Below are positions 48,595 through 57,118 of a stretch of 64,000 bases of DNA, piece by piece. The notes under the pieces were generated by a model. The model saw only the letters and a list, made by a program, of their open reading frames with translations. It ran no database searches and was not told where the DNA came from. Each line of letters starts with the position of its first letter. Position 1 is the stretch's first letter. The DNA comes from an uncultured Treponema sp. Lineage in GTDB: Bacteria; Spirochaetota; Spirochaetia; Treponematales; Treponemataceae. The position numbers and the translations under genes were made by a program. The stretch covers positions 107,915 through 171,914 of the forward strand of contig CAMHMJ010000001.1 in NCBI GenBank assembly GCA_946186185.1, given 5' to 3'.

Positions 48595-51528
48595 ATGAAA
48601 CTTACTAAAGCTTTTTTTAAGCGTCCATGGATTATCATTGCAGCCTGTATTGTGCTCACTGGTGTCTTTGGATTTTTTATTCAGAGTCTGGGAATTGATA
48701 ACTCAATCCGCCAGTTCTTGCCCCAGAAAGATGATTCTTATACCCGGCTTGTAAAAACGGAAGAAGAATTCGGTTCAATGATTGTAATCGGTGTTAGCCT
48801 TGAAGCTAACCGGGGATCAATTCTTACTCCGAAGAATATCGAGGTTGTCAGAAAGATTACGGACCGGGCCCTTGAAATTGACCAGGTTGACGAGGTTGAT
48901 TCTTTGACTCACATTGACTATGTATGTGAATCAGACGGTTCCATTTCTGCAAGCCAGCTTATTCCGGACAGCTATACTGGTTCAGAAGCCGATATTACAC
49001 AGCTTGAAACCCGTCTTGCAGAGTGGGGCGACATGTACAACCGCGTTATCATCAACGATGACAATACTGCAACTCAGATGCAGATTACGGTTCATTCCCC
49101 AAGCGAAGATGAAAAAGCAGAAAAGAAAGCAAGACTTCACGAGATACAGACTTTGCTGAAGGACAAGAACCTTGAGGCAGAAGAAAAGGCTTCTTTGAGG
49201 GAAGAACTTAAAGTCCTCAAGGAAACAGATGCTGAACGCCAGCAGAAGGTGCTTTCAAAAATCCGTGAAATCGTAATTGAAGAAACTGCTGAGAACGACC
49301 TTCACTATGAAATCTTCGGTGACCCGGTTGTTGCAGAAAGCGCACGAAGCTTCATGATTTCCGACCTTATTATTCTTATTCCTCTTGTAATTCTTGTTGT
49401 ACTTCTTTCGCTTTTCTTCAGCTTTAAGACTCTTGATGGAACTTTGCTTCCGCTTATTACCGTTGTTATGGCAACAGTCTGGACAATGGGAATTATGGCG
49501 GCTCTTGGAATTACCTTTACCATCGTATCCAGCGTTATTCCGGTTGCCCTTATCGCCGTTGGTTCTGCCTATGGTATCCACGTTCTTACTCACTACTATG
49601 TTGCCCTGGACAACGGTACCGGAGAACTTACCCGGGAAGCCTACGAGAACGCTGTTTTTGCAGGTCTCAAGGAAGTAATGACCGCAGTTGTTCTTGCAGG
49701 TGTTACAACCATCGTAGGATTTATTTCTCTGGTTTCAAGCCCGATTGAGCCGCTCCACAGCTTTGCTATCTTTACCGCCGTTGGTGTTGGTATTTCACTT
49801 CTTCTTTCAATTACCTTCATTCCGGCTCTCCTTCTTCAGAAGAGCGTAAAGCGCGTAATCAGACAGCGCGAGAAAAAACAGATTATCAATGAAAAGATTC
49901 AGCGCCGTGTAGAACGGGCACGCCAGATTGCAGGCGGAAAATTCGCTGAGGAAGCAAGCGGTAATACCTTCTATAATATTTACCACTTCTTCTGCGGAAG
50001 CAAACAGCGCCTTATTCTTTTCACAATTGCTGTTGTTGGTCTTTCATGCGTAGGACTTCGTCTTCTTAGAATCGATACTGCACTTATCAACTACTTCCCG
50101 AAAAACTGCGAAATGCGCCAGGGAATCGACTATGTTGACAAGCAGTTTGCAGGTACAAACAGCGTTTACTTCAATATTGAAGGACAGAAGCCGGGAGATA
50201 TTACAAATCCTGAACTTTTGAAGGCTGTTGACGATATGCAGGATTATCTTGCAGAAAACTATCACGGAATCGGAAAAATCGTTTCCCTTACAACCTTTAT
50301 CAAGAGAATTAACCAGGTATGGCATGTACCGGGATATTCTCAGAATGCAGAAACCGCTACGGCTACTGCAGCAGCAGATGACGGCTTTACAAGTGCTTTC
50401 GGTGACTTTGATGATTTTGGTGATTCTGACTTCGGTGACTTTGGAGATTTCGGGGATTTTGGCGACACAGAAAGCGCTTCTGCAGAGCCGGAAGAAAATT
50501 ACGACCCTGTAGTTCCGGAAAACTGGGTTGACCCGGATCTTGTTTACACAGCCCGCCTTTCAGAAAAGGTTGATGTTGCTTCAGTTCTCGATATGCTGAA
50601 CCAGGCTTACATTGCTGCCGGTGGAAAAACTGCTACAACCGAAAAAATGATGAACGTTCTGGACAAGATGTTCAACTACAACGGTATGGCATTCTATGAA
50701 GTTCCTTACGATATTTCAAAGTATCCTGTAAGTGAGCGCCAGCAGCTCCGCGGAGTTGTAAACGGCTATCTTACACTTCTCAGTGGTTCCCTTGGCCGCT
50801 TTGTTGATGACGACATGAATCCTCGTGTTATGCGCATCACCTGCCAGCTCAGAAACCATTCTACAGAAGAAACCGGTAACATCATTCAGGCTGCAAAGGA
50901 TTACGCAAAAAAGAACTTCCCGGAAGGCTACACAATTGAAGCAACCGGTGCCGGTGAAATGGAATATACAATGACAGACATGATTGTTAAGAGTCAGGTA
51001 CAGAGCTTGCTTATTTCCCTGATCTGTGTATTCGTAATCATCGCAGTTTCCTTCCGTTCTGCATGGGCAGGTATCGTTGGTGCTATCCCCCTTGCACTTG
51101 CAATCATGCTGAACTACATGGTAATGGGCTTCAGCGGAATCAACCTTGACCTTGTAACAAGTATCATCGCTTCCGTTGCAGTTGGTGTAGGTATCGACTA
51201 TACGATTCACTTCCTTACAACCTACAAGGAAGAACGAACAAAGACCGACAACCTGGAAATCGTTACCCGTGAAACCTTCAAGAAGAGCGGCCACGGAATT
51301 GTAACAAATGCCCTTGCCGTTGGTTTAGGCTTCTTAGTACTGTGTTTCTCAAAATTCGTAGTACTTCGTTACATCGGTATCCTTGTAGCAATCGTAATGT
51401 TCACTTCAAGCTTCCTTGCAATGACCATCATTCCAGGAATCCTGAACGTCTTCGAACCACGCTTCATCTACAAGAAAGCCGAAAAACAGTCCAAAGCTTC
51501 CGAAGCTGCTGGCGATAAAACCGAGTAA
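48595..51528 (+). CDS. RND/MMPL family transporter
   Basis: 977-residue inner-membrane transporter with the RND duplication: each half has one helix, a large periplasmic loop, then five more helices. The first half begins RPWIIIAACIVLTGVFGFF; the conserved region SDLIILIPLVILVVLLSLFFSF...VALIAVGSAYGIHVLTHYY and its counterpart SIIASVAVGVGIDYTIHFLTTY in the second half are typical of the MMPL/hopanoid-exporter (HpnN-like) branch. The first loop has a Lys/Glu coiled coil (about 190-225). The second loop carries a FGDFDDFGD-type acidic repeat (about 600-625). The ATG has GGAG-AAAAGGAGA upstream. With the LolA-like protein downstream it probably moves a lipid or lipoprotein-related cargo across the periplasm under ArsR control. 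Confidence 0.9.
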   Translation: MKLTKAFFKRPWIIIAACIVLTGVFGFFIQSLGIDNSIRQFLPQKDDSYTRLVKTEEEFGSMIVIGVSLEANRGSILTPKNIEVVRKITDRALEIDQVDEVDSLTHIDYVCESDGSISASQLIPDSYTGSEADITQLETRLAEWGDMYNRVIINDDNTATQMQITVHSPSEDEKAEKKARLHEIQTLLKDKNLEAEEKASLREELKVLKETDAERQQKVLSKIREIVIEETAENDLHYEIFGDPVVAESARSFMISDLIILIPLVILVVLLSLFFSFKTLDGTLLPLITVVMATVWTMGIMAALGITFTIVSSVIPVALIAVGSAYGIHVLTHYYVALDNGTGELTREAYENAVFAGLKEVMTAVVLAGVTTIVGFISLVSSPIEPLHSFAIFTAVGVGISLLLSITFIPALLLQKSVKRVIRQREKKQIINEKIQRRVERARQIAGGKFAEEASGNTFYNIYHFFCGSKQRLILFTIAVVGLSCVGLRLLRIDTALINYFPKNCEMRQGIDYVDKQFAGTNSVYFNIEGQKPGDITNPELLKAVDDMQDYLAENYHGIGKIVSLTTFIKRINQVWHVPGYSQNAETATATAAADDGFTSAFGDFDDFGDSDFGDFGDFGDFGDTESASAEPEENYDPVVPENWVDPDLVYTARLSEKVDVASVLDMLNQAYIAAGGKTATTEKMMNVLDKMFNYNGMAFYEVPYDISKYPVSERQQLRGVVNGYLTLLSGSLGRFVDDDMNPRVMRITCQLRNHSTEETGNIIQAAKDYAKKNFPEGYTIEATGAGEMEYTMTDMIVKSQVQSLLISLICVFVIIAVSFRSAWAGIVGAIPLALAIMLNYMVMGFSGINLDLVTSIIASVAVGVGIDYTIHFLTTYKEERTKTDNLEIVTRETFKKSGHGIVTNALAVGLGFLVLCFSKFVVLRYIGILVAIVMFTSSFLAMTIIPGILNVFEPRFIYKKAEKQSKASEAAGDKTE

Positions 51529-51541
51529 TAAGACTAATAGG

Positions 51542-51639
51542 GCGAATGCCGGGTTTGCTAATGCAATTCAAAACTGGCGTAAACAGGGTTCCTGCTGAGA
51601 GCCAGTTTTGGAGTAGGATTTATAAGACCCGGTATTCGG
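51542..51639. repeat. Intergenic nested-palindrome element, copy C
   Basis: Outer arms CGAATGCCGGGT (51543-51554) and ACCCGGTATTCG (51627-51638) pair at 11 of 12 positions; inner arms CAAAACTGGC (51569-51578) and GCCAGTTTTG (51601-51610) pair perfectly. It lies between the RND transporter and LolA-like genes. Its outer arms and the GAGAGCCA-TTTTGGAGT segment are shared with copy F. Confidence 0.85.
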
Positions 51640-51673
51640 ACTAGTATATAACATTTTAAGAGGAGAATATTTT

Positions 51674-52462
51674 ATGAAAAAATTAACTAAAATCGCAAGT
51701 CTTCTTGCAGTTGGATTTGTAATGGCTTCTGCTTCTGCTGACCAGAAGGGTACTGACATCATGCAGCAGGTAACAGATTTCAAAAAACCGAAGTTCTCAC
51801 AGAGCCAGGTTGTAATGGTTCTTAAAGACAAGGCTGGCGCTGAAGAAAAACGACAGGTAATCGAGTACGGAAAAGAAGCCGGCGGAAAAACCTACGCTGT
51901 AATGGATTTCAAAGGTCCTGCTTCAATCAAGGATACCCGCTTCCTTCAGATTACCGGTGACAATGCTCCGGATGAAAAGTTCATCTATCTTCCATCCCTT
52001 AAATCAGTTCGCCGTGTAAACTCAAGCGAAGGTTCAAAAGCCTTCATGGGAACAGACGCTACATACGATGATCTTACAACCCGCAAAATGGATGAAGACG
52101 AGCACGAGTTCGTAAAAGAAGAAAAGAAAACCGTTGAAAGCGGCGTTGAATACGACTGCTATGTTGTAAAAAACACACCAATCGACAAGAAAAACAGCCA
52201 GTACAGTTACAGAATGGTTTGGGTAGACAAGGCAACAATGTATCCTGTTCATACAGAAATGTTCGACAAGAACGGAAAACTCATCAAGGTTCTTGAAGTT
52301 CTTAAAATCGAAGACCACGGCGGATACAATATTCCGATGGTAGACAAGCTTACAAACGTTCAGACCGGTCATTCAACATCTTTGAACATCCTCAAAGTAA
52401 TCGTAGACCAGCCGATTCCAGATCGCGTATTCACCCAGAGCTTCCTTTCAACAGGAAAATAA
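51674..52462 (+). CDS. LolA-like outer membrane lipoprotein-sorting protein
   Basis: 262 residues with a signal peptide ending ASASA (about 1-22), so it is periplasmic. The body follows the COG2834 type: beta-strands with VVMVLKDKAGAEEKRQV, FIYLPSLKSVRRV, FMGTDATYDDLT and a C-terminal VLEVLKIEDHGGYNIPMVDKL. Such proteins have the half-barrel fold of LolA/LolB and often pair with an MMPL transporter, where they are thought to carry lipid across the periplasm. It lies 145 bp after the transporter gene, with repeat copy C in the gap and AGAGGAG before the ATG. A strong terminator follows. Confidence 0.88.
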   Translation: MKKLTKIASLLAVGFVMASASADQKGTDIMQQVTDFKKPKFSQSQVVMVLKDKAGAEEKRQVIEYGKEAGGKTYAVMDFKGPASIKDTRFLQITGDNAPDEKFIYLPSLKSVRRVNSSEGSKAFMGTDATYDDLTTRKMDEDEHEFVKEEKKTVESGVEYDCYVVKNTPIDKKNSQYSYRMVWVDKATMYPVHTEMFDKNGKLIKVLEVLKIEDHGGYNIPMVDKLTNVQTGHSTSLNILKVIVDQPIPDRVFTQSFLSTGK

Positions 52463-52485
52463 GGTGATTTGCTGATAACATAAAA

Positions 52486-52516
52486 GGGAAGCACAGCGTG
52501 GCTTCCCGTTTTTTTT
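52486..52516 (+). terminator. Intrinsic terminator after the LolA-like gene
   Basis: GGGAAGC (52486-52492), 8-nt loop, GCTTCCC (52501-52507), then G and eight T. Confidence 0.92.
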
Positions 52517-52519
52517 ATA

Positions 52520-52759
52520 TAGTCAAAATTTCGAAGTTGAAAGATTAATTAAAAAATTGGCGTAAGCGGGGTTCCAGAATGAAGGCGCGACAAAGCGGAG
52601 CAAATGGCAATGCTTGCATTGGCACTTGAGAAGCGACTCGTGACGGCCCATTGGGCAAAACACTCAGCCACCGCGAAGCGGTACTGCCGTTTTTCATTCA
52701 GGGTTCCCGCTGAGAGCCAATTTTTTAAGTTTATATTTTTATATTCGAAATTTGAACTA
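52520..52759. repeat. Intergenic nested-palindrome element, copy D
   Basis: Outer arms (52520-52535 and 52744-52759) pair at about 14 of 16 positions; next, AAAAAATTGGC (52551-52561) and GCCAATTTTTT (52716-52726) pair perfectly; then GCGGG/CCCGC and GAATGAA/TTCATTC; the centre holds CAATGC-TT-GCATTG and ACCGC-GAA-GCGGT hairpins. It fills the space between the convergent LolA-like gene and the small unknown gene and touches its stop codon. Bases 52668-52726 match copy A on the opposite strand. Confidence 0.85.
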
Positions 52760-52762
52760 TTC

Positions 52763-53137
52763 TTATGCTTCCATTGAAAGCAGAACCCCGGCTTCAGGCT
52801 TGTTTCCTGCCAGAATGTATGGAGTGTTCTGAGCCATTTTTACTGTCTGGCTTATCTGAGTCTGATAGTTCTTGATGAGTGCATCCAGTTCTTCGTCGCT
52901 GGTATTTTTGATAGCCGGCTTAGCACTTCCTGCCTTGATTGAAGAAAGATGATCGATAAGAGTGTTTAAAATCTGTATTTTTGAAATAGAAACTCCGTTC
53001 TGTCCCTTTTTAGCCTGAACTCCCTGCACGTGGTCAAAATGCGAATACAGAAGGGAGGAGCTTGAAACTGGTACGTAAATTTTGTTTGCGCTTCCATTAG
53101 GGATATGAGCGTATGCTGAGTTGATTGAAAATGCCAT
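52763..53137 (-). CDS. Small protein of unknown function
   Basis: 124 residues, not recognised. No signal peptide or membrane helix is visible. An N-terminal Ser/Tyr/His-rich part (SINSAYAHIPNGSANKIYV) is followed by a helical region from about residue 50 with ISKIQILNTLIDHLSSIKAG and ELDALIKNYQTQISQTVKMAQ, then a Gly/Pro-containing tail. The pattern is like a small cytoplasmic or coiled-coil structural protein. A strong AAAGGAGG ribosome site precedes the ATG, which argues for real translation. It sits between repeat copies D and E, isolated from other genes. No function is proposed. Confidence 0.8.
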   Translation of the reverse strand: MAFSINSAYAHIPNGSANKIYVPVSSSSLLYSHFDHVQGVQAKKGQNGVSISKIQILNTLIDHLSSIKAGSAKPAIKNTSDEELDALIKNYQTQISQTVKMAQNTPYILAGNKPEAGVLLSMEA

Positions 53138-53197
53138 TTCAGGACCTCCTTTTCTAGAGTTTACACTTTTATTATCGGAGGTCGGCTAAAATATATT

Positions 53198-53455
53198 AGC
53201 CCTAATTTCGAGTTTTATCGTTCTTTAAGCAAAATTGGCTCCCGGGTGCGTCCCGCGGGTCAAAACCGCGCACTAGTGCGCTAAACGCTGTTTGTGGCAA
53301 AGGAACTCATTAGATGCCGCTATCGCGGCAGCCACAAACAGAGTTTTTTTGCCCGCATGCCGCTACCCTCGCGCCAATTTTGTACTAATTTTGCAAACTC
53401 GAAATTAGGGCTCTTAACAGGAACCCCGCCTGCGCCAGTTTTTTACTTATTGTTT
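53198..53455. repeat. Intergenic nested-palindrome element, copy E (largest)
   Basis: Perfect 18-bp arms at 53198-53215 and 53395-53412 enclose four more inverted pairs: CAAAATTGGC/GCCAATTTTG (53230-53239, 53373-53382), CTGTTTGTGGC/GCCACAAACAG (53288-53298, 53331-53341), TGCCGC-TATC-GCGGCA (53315-53330), and the 14-bp palindrome GCGCACTAGTGCGC (53268-53281). Bases 53316-53384 match copy B. A further piece, 53418-53455, reads on the minus strand like the AAACTGGCG-GGGGTTCC segment of copies C and D. No gene was seen in this 335-bp gap. Confidence 0.88.
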
Positions 53456-53472
53456 TAACTATGATGGGTGCG

Positions 53473-54750
53473 TTAGTTAAAGCCCTGTTTTTTCCAGTCG
53501 GTGTAGCGTTCTTCGATGGTCAGGACTTTTTTGGAGCCGTCGCTGGCAAGGGTGTCCTTGATGAAAGGAATGATGATTTTGTGCTTTGTGGCTTCCCAGC
53601 GCAGAGGCTTCTTCTCGTAAACCTTGAATTTTCCCGCCTGGGGAATATTTGAAAGCAGGCTTGTGTAGTAAACCGGCAGAATTCTATCGTTCACTTCTTT
53701 TATTGAAGAAAAGCCGTTTGCAATTCCAAACTTGTTTGTATCCAGGTGCATAGAAAATTTTCTTTCAAGGAGTTCCTGCTGGGTGTTGCTCTGGTAGAAC
53801 CAGGAGATAAAAAGAGCGGCTCCCCTGTGATTTCTGGCTTCCTTTGGAATTCCCAGCATGAGCATTGTGTCTTCTACAGGAAGCTGGTCATTATACTGAA
53901 TCCAGCGGTAGTCCAGTTTTGCAAGGGTTTCCTTTGAAAAACGGAAGAGTCTGTCGCTGGTGGTGTAGGCGAAGAGGGTTCTTCCCTGAGTAACCCGCTT
54001 GTCGTCCGTTACGGAAAGGTATTTGTAGATAAAATCGGTTTCCGTCTGGCTTGAGGAGTTTGCTTCTGTAATCCAGTCGTTCAAAAAATGTATGGTTTCC
54101 AAAAGCGCCGTTGAATTCCAGGTAAAGGTGTTTCCCCGGGCTTCCTTAAAATCTGCTCCCTGGATTTTTGCAACAAGGTATAAAAAATCGTCGCTGGATT
54201 CCGGTGCAAAGCCCATTCGTGTATAGGCGCCCTTTGTATTCTTTTTGTTGTAGGCCTCTCCGGCCCGCTTCAGCTGTTCAAGGCTGATGGTGTAGTTGTC
54301 TTCAATAAGATTTTCGTTAGTACCGGCAAAAATGATTGCGGGAAGATTAAAGCTTACGGGAAGAAGGTACTGTCTGTTGGAAAATTTTCCTGAATCAAGA
54401 AGGATTTTGTAAAAATCCTGGCTGGAAAGATATTTTCTTTCAAAAAGGTAGTCTACCGGCTCAAAAAACTTTTTTGTATGTTCGTTAATAAGCCAGCTTC
54501 CGATTACAAGGTCCGGCGGAGTTTCGTCCTGTGCGGGCGGAAGGCTTCCAGCCGGGTTTTCCTTGTAAACCAGAACCGCTTTCTGGCTGTGGTTCCGGTT
54601 AAAATATTCGATGTAGGGTGCAAAATCACTTGAGTCTGTCCAGATTACGATTCTTTCCTGTCTTCCGTGTTTTTCCTTTTTGCAGGAAAAAAAATTGAAG
54701 GAAAGGAGAACCAAAATTGAACAGAACACAAGTTTTTTGATTTTAAGCAC
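53473..54750 (-). CDS. ABC transporter solute-binding lipoprotein
   Basis: 425 residues with lipobox F-F-S-C23, so it is a lipid-anchored periplasmic or surface protein. The body is of the extracellular solute-binding type (family 1, sugar/oligosaccharide): IVIWTDSSDFAPYIEYFN at the start, PDLVIGSWLI as the hinge-side region, and a C-terminal helical part with EVNDRILPVYY and TDWKKQGFN. No permease or ATPase gene is adjacent, so the transporter is encoded elsewhere or the protein serves another purpose such as a receptor. Its ATG overlaps the aminotransferase gene by 8 bp, which implies translational coupling. The ligand is unknown. Confidence 0.88.
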   Translation of the reverse strand: MLKIKKLVFCSILVLLSFNFFSCKKEKHGRQERIVIWTDSSDFAPYIEYFNRNHSQKAVLVYKENPAGSLPPAQDETPPDLVIGSWLINEHTKKFFEPVDYLFERKYLSSQDFYKILLDSGKFSNRQYLLPVSFNLPAIIFAGTNENLIEDNYTISLEQLKRAGEAYNKKNTKGAYTRMGFAPESSDDFLYLVAKIQGADFKEARGNTFTWNSTALLETIHFLNDWITEANSSSQTETDFIYKYLSVTDDKRVTQGRTLFAYTTSDRLFRFSKETLAKLDYRWIQYNDQLPVEDTMLMLGIPKEARNHRGAALFISWFYQSNTQQELLERKFSMHLDTNKFGIANGFSSIKEVNDRILPVYYTSLLSNIPQAGKFKVYEKKPLRWEATKHKIIIPFIKDTLASDGSKKVLTIEERYTDWKKQGFN

Positions 54751-56041
54751 GCTTCAATTCCTCTGCTGTTTTGTATATTTCTGAATATACAAAATCAATC
54801 TTTTCTTCTTCAATACTTGAGAAGGCTACGCGGAGAGTGTTTTTATCAATCTGAATTGTACCGATTCCTTTTTCCTTAAGAAGCTTTACGCGGAGTTCTT
54901 CGGCATCGATTCCCTTCATATTGAAGCTCATAAAGTAGCCTGAGTTGAATGGAAGTGCTTCAATAGCATCTGATTCGTGTGAATCAACAAAGGCGCGAAC
55001 CTTCTTGTATCTTCCTTCAAGAACATTTCTGAAGGCTGCCTTTTCGTTGTCGTTTTCAGCGTCGTTAAAAGCCTTAAGAAGGATTGTCTGGCTTGGTGTT
55101 GAAGAACAGCTTACTGAAGAACGGATAACGCCCATAAGCTTTTTAACAAGTGCGTCGTACTGTGCGTCGGTAAAGCCCTTGCAGCCAAAGGTCAGGAAGC
55201 CGCATCGGAAGCCCCATGCAAAGTCTTCTTTTGTAGGACCGTCAGCCTTTACTGCAAGAATATTTTCGTGAAGGTCAGCGATGTGAGCAAAAAGAGATTC
55301 CGGTTCGATTTCTTTTTCGTAGTTCAAACCAAAGTATGCATCGTCGCTGATTACAAGGATTTTTGCTCCTGTGTCAGCGGTTTCTTTCAGAATGTGGCAA
55401 AGCTCCTTTACTTCAGAAGAAGTAGGGCTGTATCCGGAAGGATTCTGAGGGAAGTTCAAAATGATGCGAACTGAACCGTATTTTTTTGCTTCGTCTTTTA
55501 CAGCTGCTTCAAGTCCCTTGATGTTGAAGGCGCCGTTTTCAAACATTTTAAACTGGTGGAATTCTGCTCCGCGGCGTGCTTCAGCAATAAGTATGTAGTT
55601 GTCCCAGCTTGGGTTCGGAGCAAGCATCGGTTTTCCGTCGTCAACGAACAAATCCATGATGTAGGAAAGACCTGCTGTAAGTCCCGGTACAACAACCGGA
55701 AGAGAAGTTTTTTTAGAAGCGAGAAGCGGATTTTTCTTGATCTGCTTTGCTTTCCAGGCCTCGCGGATTTCCGGAAGACCTGCTGTCGGAGCGTAGGCAA
55801 CTAATTCGCGGGATGTAAGTTCCGGAGCCCATTTTTGAACTGAAGGAAGAACAGCCGGTTTTCCGTCGATTACAGTTGTACCGATGGTTCCGTTTGCTGC
55901 GTGGGCTTCTTTTTTTGCCTCTCCGCCTTGAGCGATTATTCCCTTAGGGAAATAAATCCGTTTTCCTAAGTCAGAAAATAAAGATTCTGCTGTTGTGCCT
56001 TTTAAGGCGTCGTTTAATTCTTGTGCTAAAGGGTTTAACAT
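54743..56041 (-). CDS. PLP-dependent aminotransferase, class I/II
   Basis: 432-residue fold-type I aminotransferase. Visible elements: AYAPTAGLPEIREAWKAKQ, NPSWDNYILIAEARRG, the cofactor-binding LNFPQNPSGYSP (Asn-Pro-x-Gly) and VISDDAYFGL (Asp and Tyr that hold the PLP ring), then LAVKADGPTKEDFAWGFRCGF, where the Schiff-base Lys is probably in GPTKED, and Arg in GFRCGF or near the C-terminus for the carboxylate. The substrate amino acid cannot be named; aspartate or aromatic acids are possible. The solute-binding lipoprotein gene overlaps its 3' end by 8 bp. It is divergent from the Bat operon. Confidence 0.9.
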   Translation of the reverse strand: MLNPLAQELNDALKGTTAESLFSDLGKRIYFPKGIIAQGGEAKKEAHAANGTIGTTVIDGKPAVLPSVQKWAPELTSRELVAYAPTAGLPEIREAWKAKQIKKNPLLASKKTSLPVVVPGLTAGLSYIMDLFVDDGKPMLAPNPSWDNYILIAEARRGAEFHQFKMFENGAFNIKGLEAAVKDEAKKYGSVRIILNFPQNPSGYSPTSSEVKELCHILKETADTGAKILVISDDAYFGLNYEKEIEPESLFAHIADLHENILAVKADGPTKEDFAWGFRCGFLTFGCKGFTDAQYDALVKKLMGVIRSSVSCSSTPSQTILLKAFNDAENDNEKAAFRNVLEGRYKKVRAFVDSHESDAIEALPFNSGYFMSFNMKGIDAEELRVKLLKEKGIGTIQIDKNTLRVAFSSIEEEKIDFVYSEIYKTAEELKRA

Positions 56042-56127
56042 GATAAATTGAATTATTCTGATTTATACTCTAAAAGTCAATGAATTCAGAGAAAATATGT
56101 ATATTTATACAAGAAAAGGTTTAAATT

Positions 56128-57117
56128 ATGAAAGAAAATAGCATAAACGACACAGAATTAGAAGCCTGCCGTATTATGGCAAATAAGTGCAGGGAAGAAG
56201 TAAAAAAACGTCTTGTTGGACAGGATTATATCGTGGACGGAATTATGACCGCCTTTGTTGCCGGCGGACACGTTCTTCTTGAAGGTGTTCCGGGTCTTGC
56301 AAAAACCCTGGCGGTGAAAACCTTTGCGGAAATTACCGGACTTGATTTTAAGCGTATCCAGTTTACCCCGGATCTCCTTCCGGCTGATGTAAGCGGTACC
56401 CTGATTTACGAGCCTCAGCGTGGTTCCTTCAGCGTGCGAAAAGGTCCTGTTTTTGCAAATGTTATTCTTGCGGACGAAATCAACCGTTCTCCTGCCAAGG
56501 TTCAGTCTGCCATGCTTGAAGCCATGGAAGAAGAGCAGGTTACCATCGGTGAAGAAACCTATAAGCTTCCATCACCGTTCTTTGTGCTTGCTACCCAGAA
56601 CCCTATTGAGCAGGAAGGAACCTACAACCTTCCGGAAGCCGAACTTGACCGTTTCCTTCTAAAACTGAATGTAAATTATCCGACAGCCCAGGAGGAGCTT
56701 CTTATAGTAAAAACTCAGGGAGAAGCTTCCCGTGTTTCCGTAAGTCAGGTTTTAACCGCAAAGGATCTTCTTCATCTCCGTGAGCTGAACAGCCGTGTTG
56801 TTTGCGATGACAAAATTGTTGAATATATTGTAAAGATTGTAAGCGTAACCCGCCCGAGCGCAAAAAAGCAGAGCGAGCACGACATTACCCGTTACATCAG
56901 AACCGGTGCTTCACCTCGAGCCGGCATTGCAATTTTAAAGTGTGCAAAGGCCCGTGCTCTTTTAAGCGGACGGGGCTTTGTTCTTCCTGAAGACGTAAAG
57001 GAAGTTTCCCCGATGGTATTGCGCCACCGTCTTGTTCTTTCCTACGAAGCTGCAAGCGACAACATCACTGCCGATGAAATAATCGGTAAAATCTTAGATT
57101 TCATTCCGGTACCGTAA
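56128..57117 (+). CDS. MoxR-family AAA+ ATPase
   Basis: 329-residue AAA+ chaperone-like ATPase that heads the Bat cluster. Walker A is GVPGLAKT (about 54-61), Walker B is ILADEINRSPAKVQ (about 111-124), sensor 1 is VLATQNPIEQEGTYNLPEAELDRF, and the C-terminal lid has TGASPRAGIAILK. All are standard for MoxR, which acts with von Willebrand factor A (VWA) proteins to activate or assemble target proteins. It is followed 1 bp later by a DUF58 protein and then the BatA, BatB and BatD homologues, the classical order. The ATG is preceded by AAAAGG. Confidence 0.95.
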   Translation: MKENSINDTELEACRIMANKCREEVKKRLVGQDYIVDGIMTAFVAGGHVLLEGVPGLAKTLAVKTFAEITGLDFKRIQFTPDLLPADVSGTLIYEPQRGSFSVRKGPVFANVILADEINRSPAKVQSAMLEAMEEEQVTIGEETYKLPSPFFVLATQNPIEQEGTYNLPEAELDRFLLKLNVNYPTAQEELLIVKTQGEASRVSVSQVLTAKDLLHLRELNSRVVCDDKIVEYIVKIVSVTRPSAKKQSEHDITRYIRTGASPRAGIAILKCAKARALLSGRGFVLPEDVKEVSPMVLRHRLVLSYEAASDNITADEIIGKILDFIPVP

Positions 57118-57118
57118 T

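Noticed and set aside
53198..53455. CRISPR array or integron-like attC cluster at the repeat-rich gap
   Set aside because: The arms are inverted, not direct and evenly spaced, and there are no spacers, cas genes or integrase.
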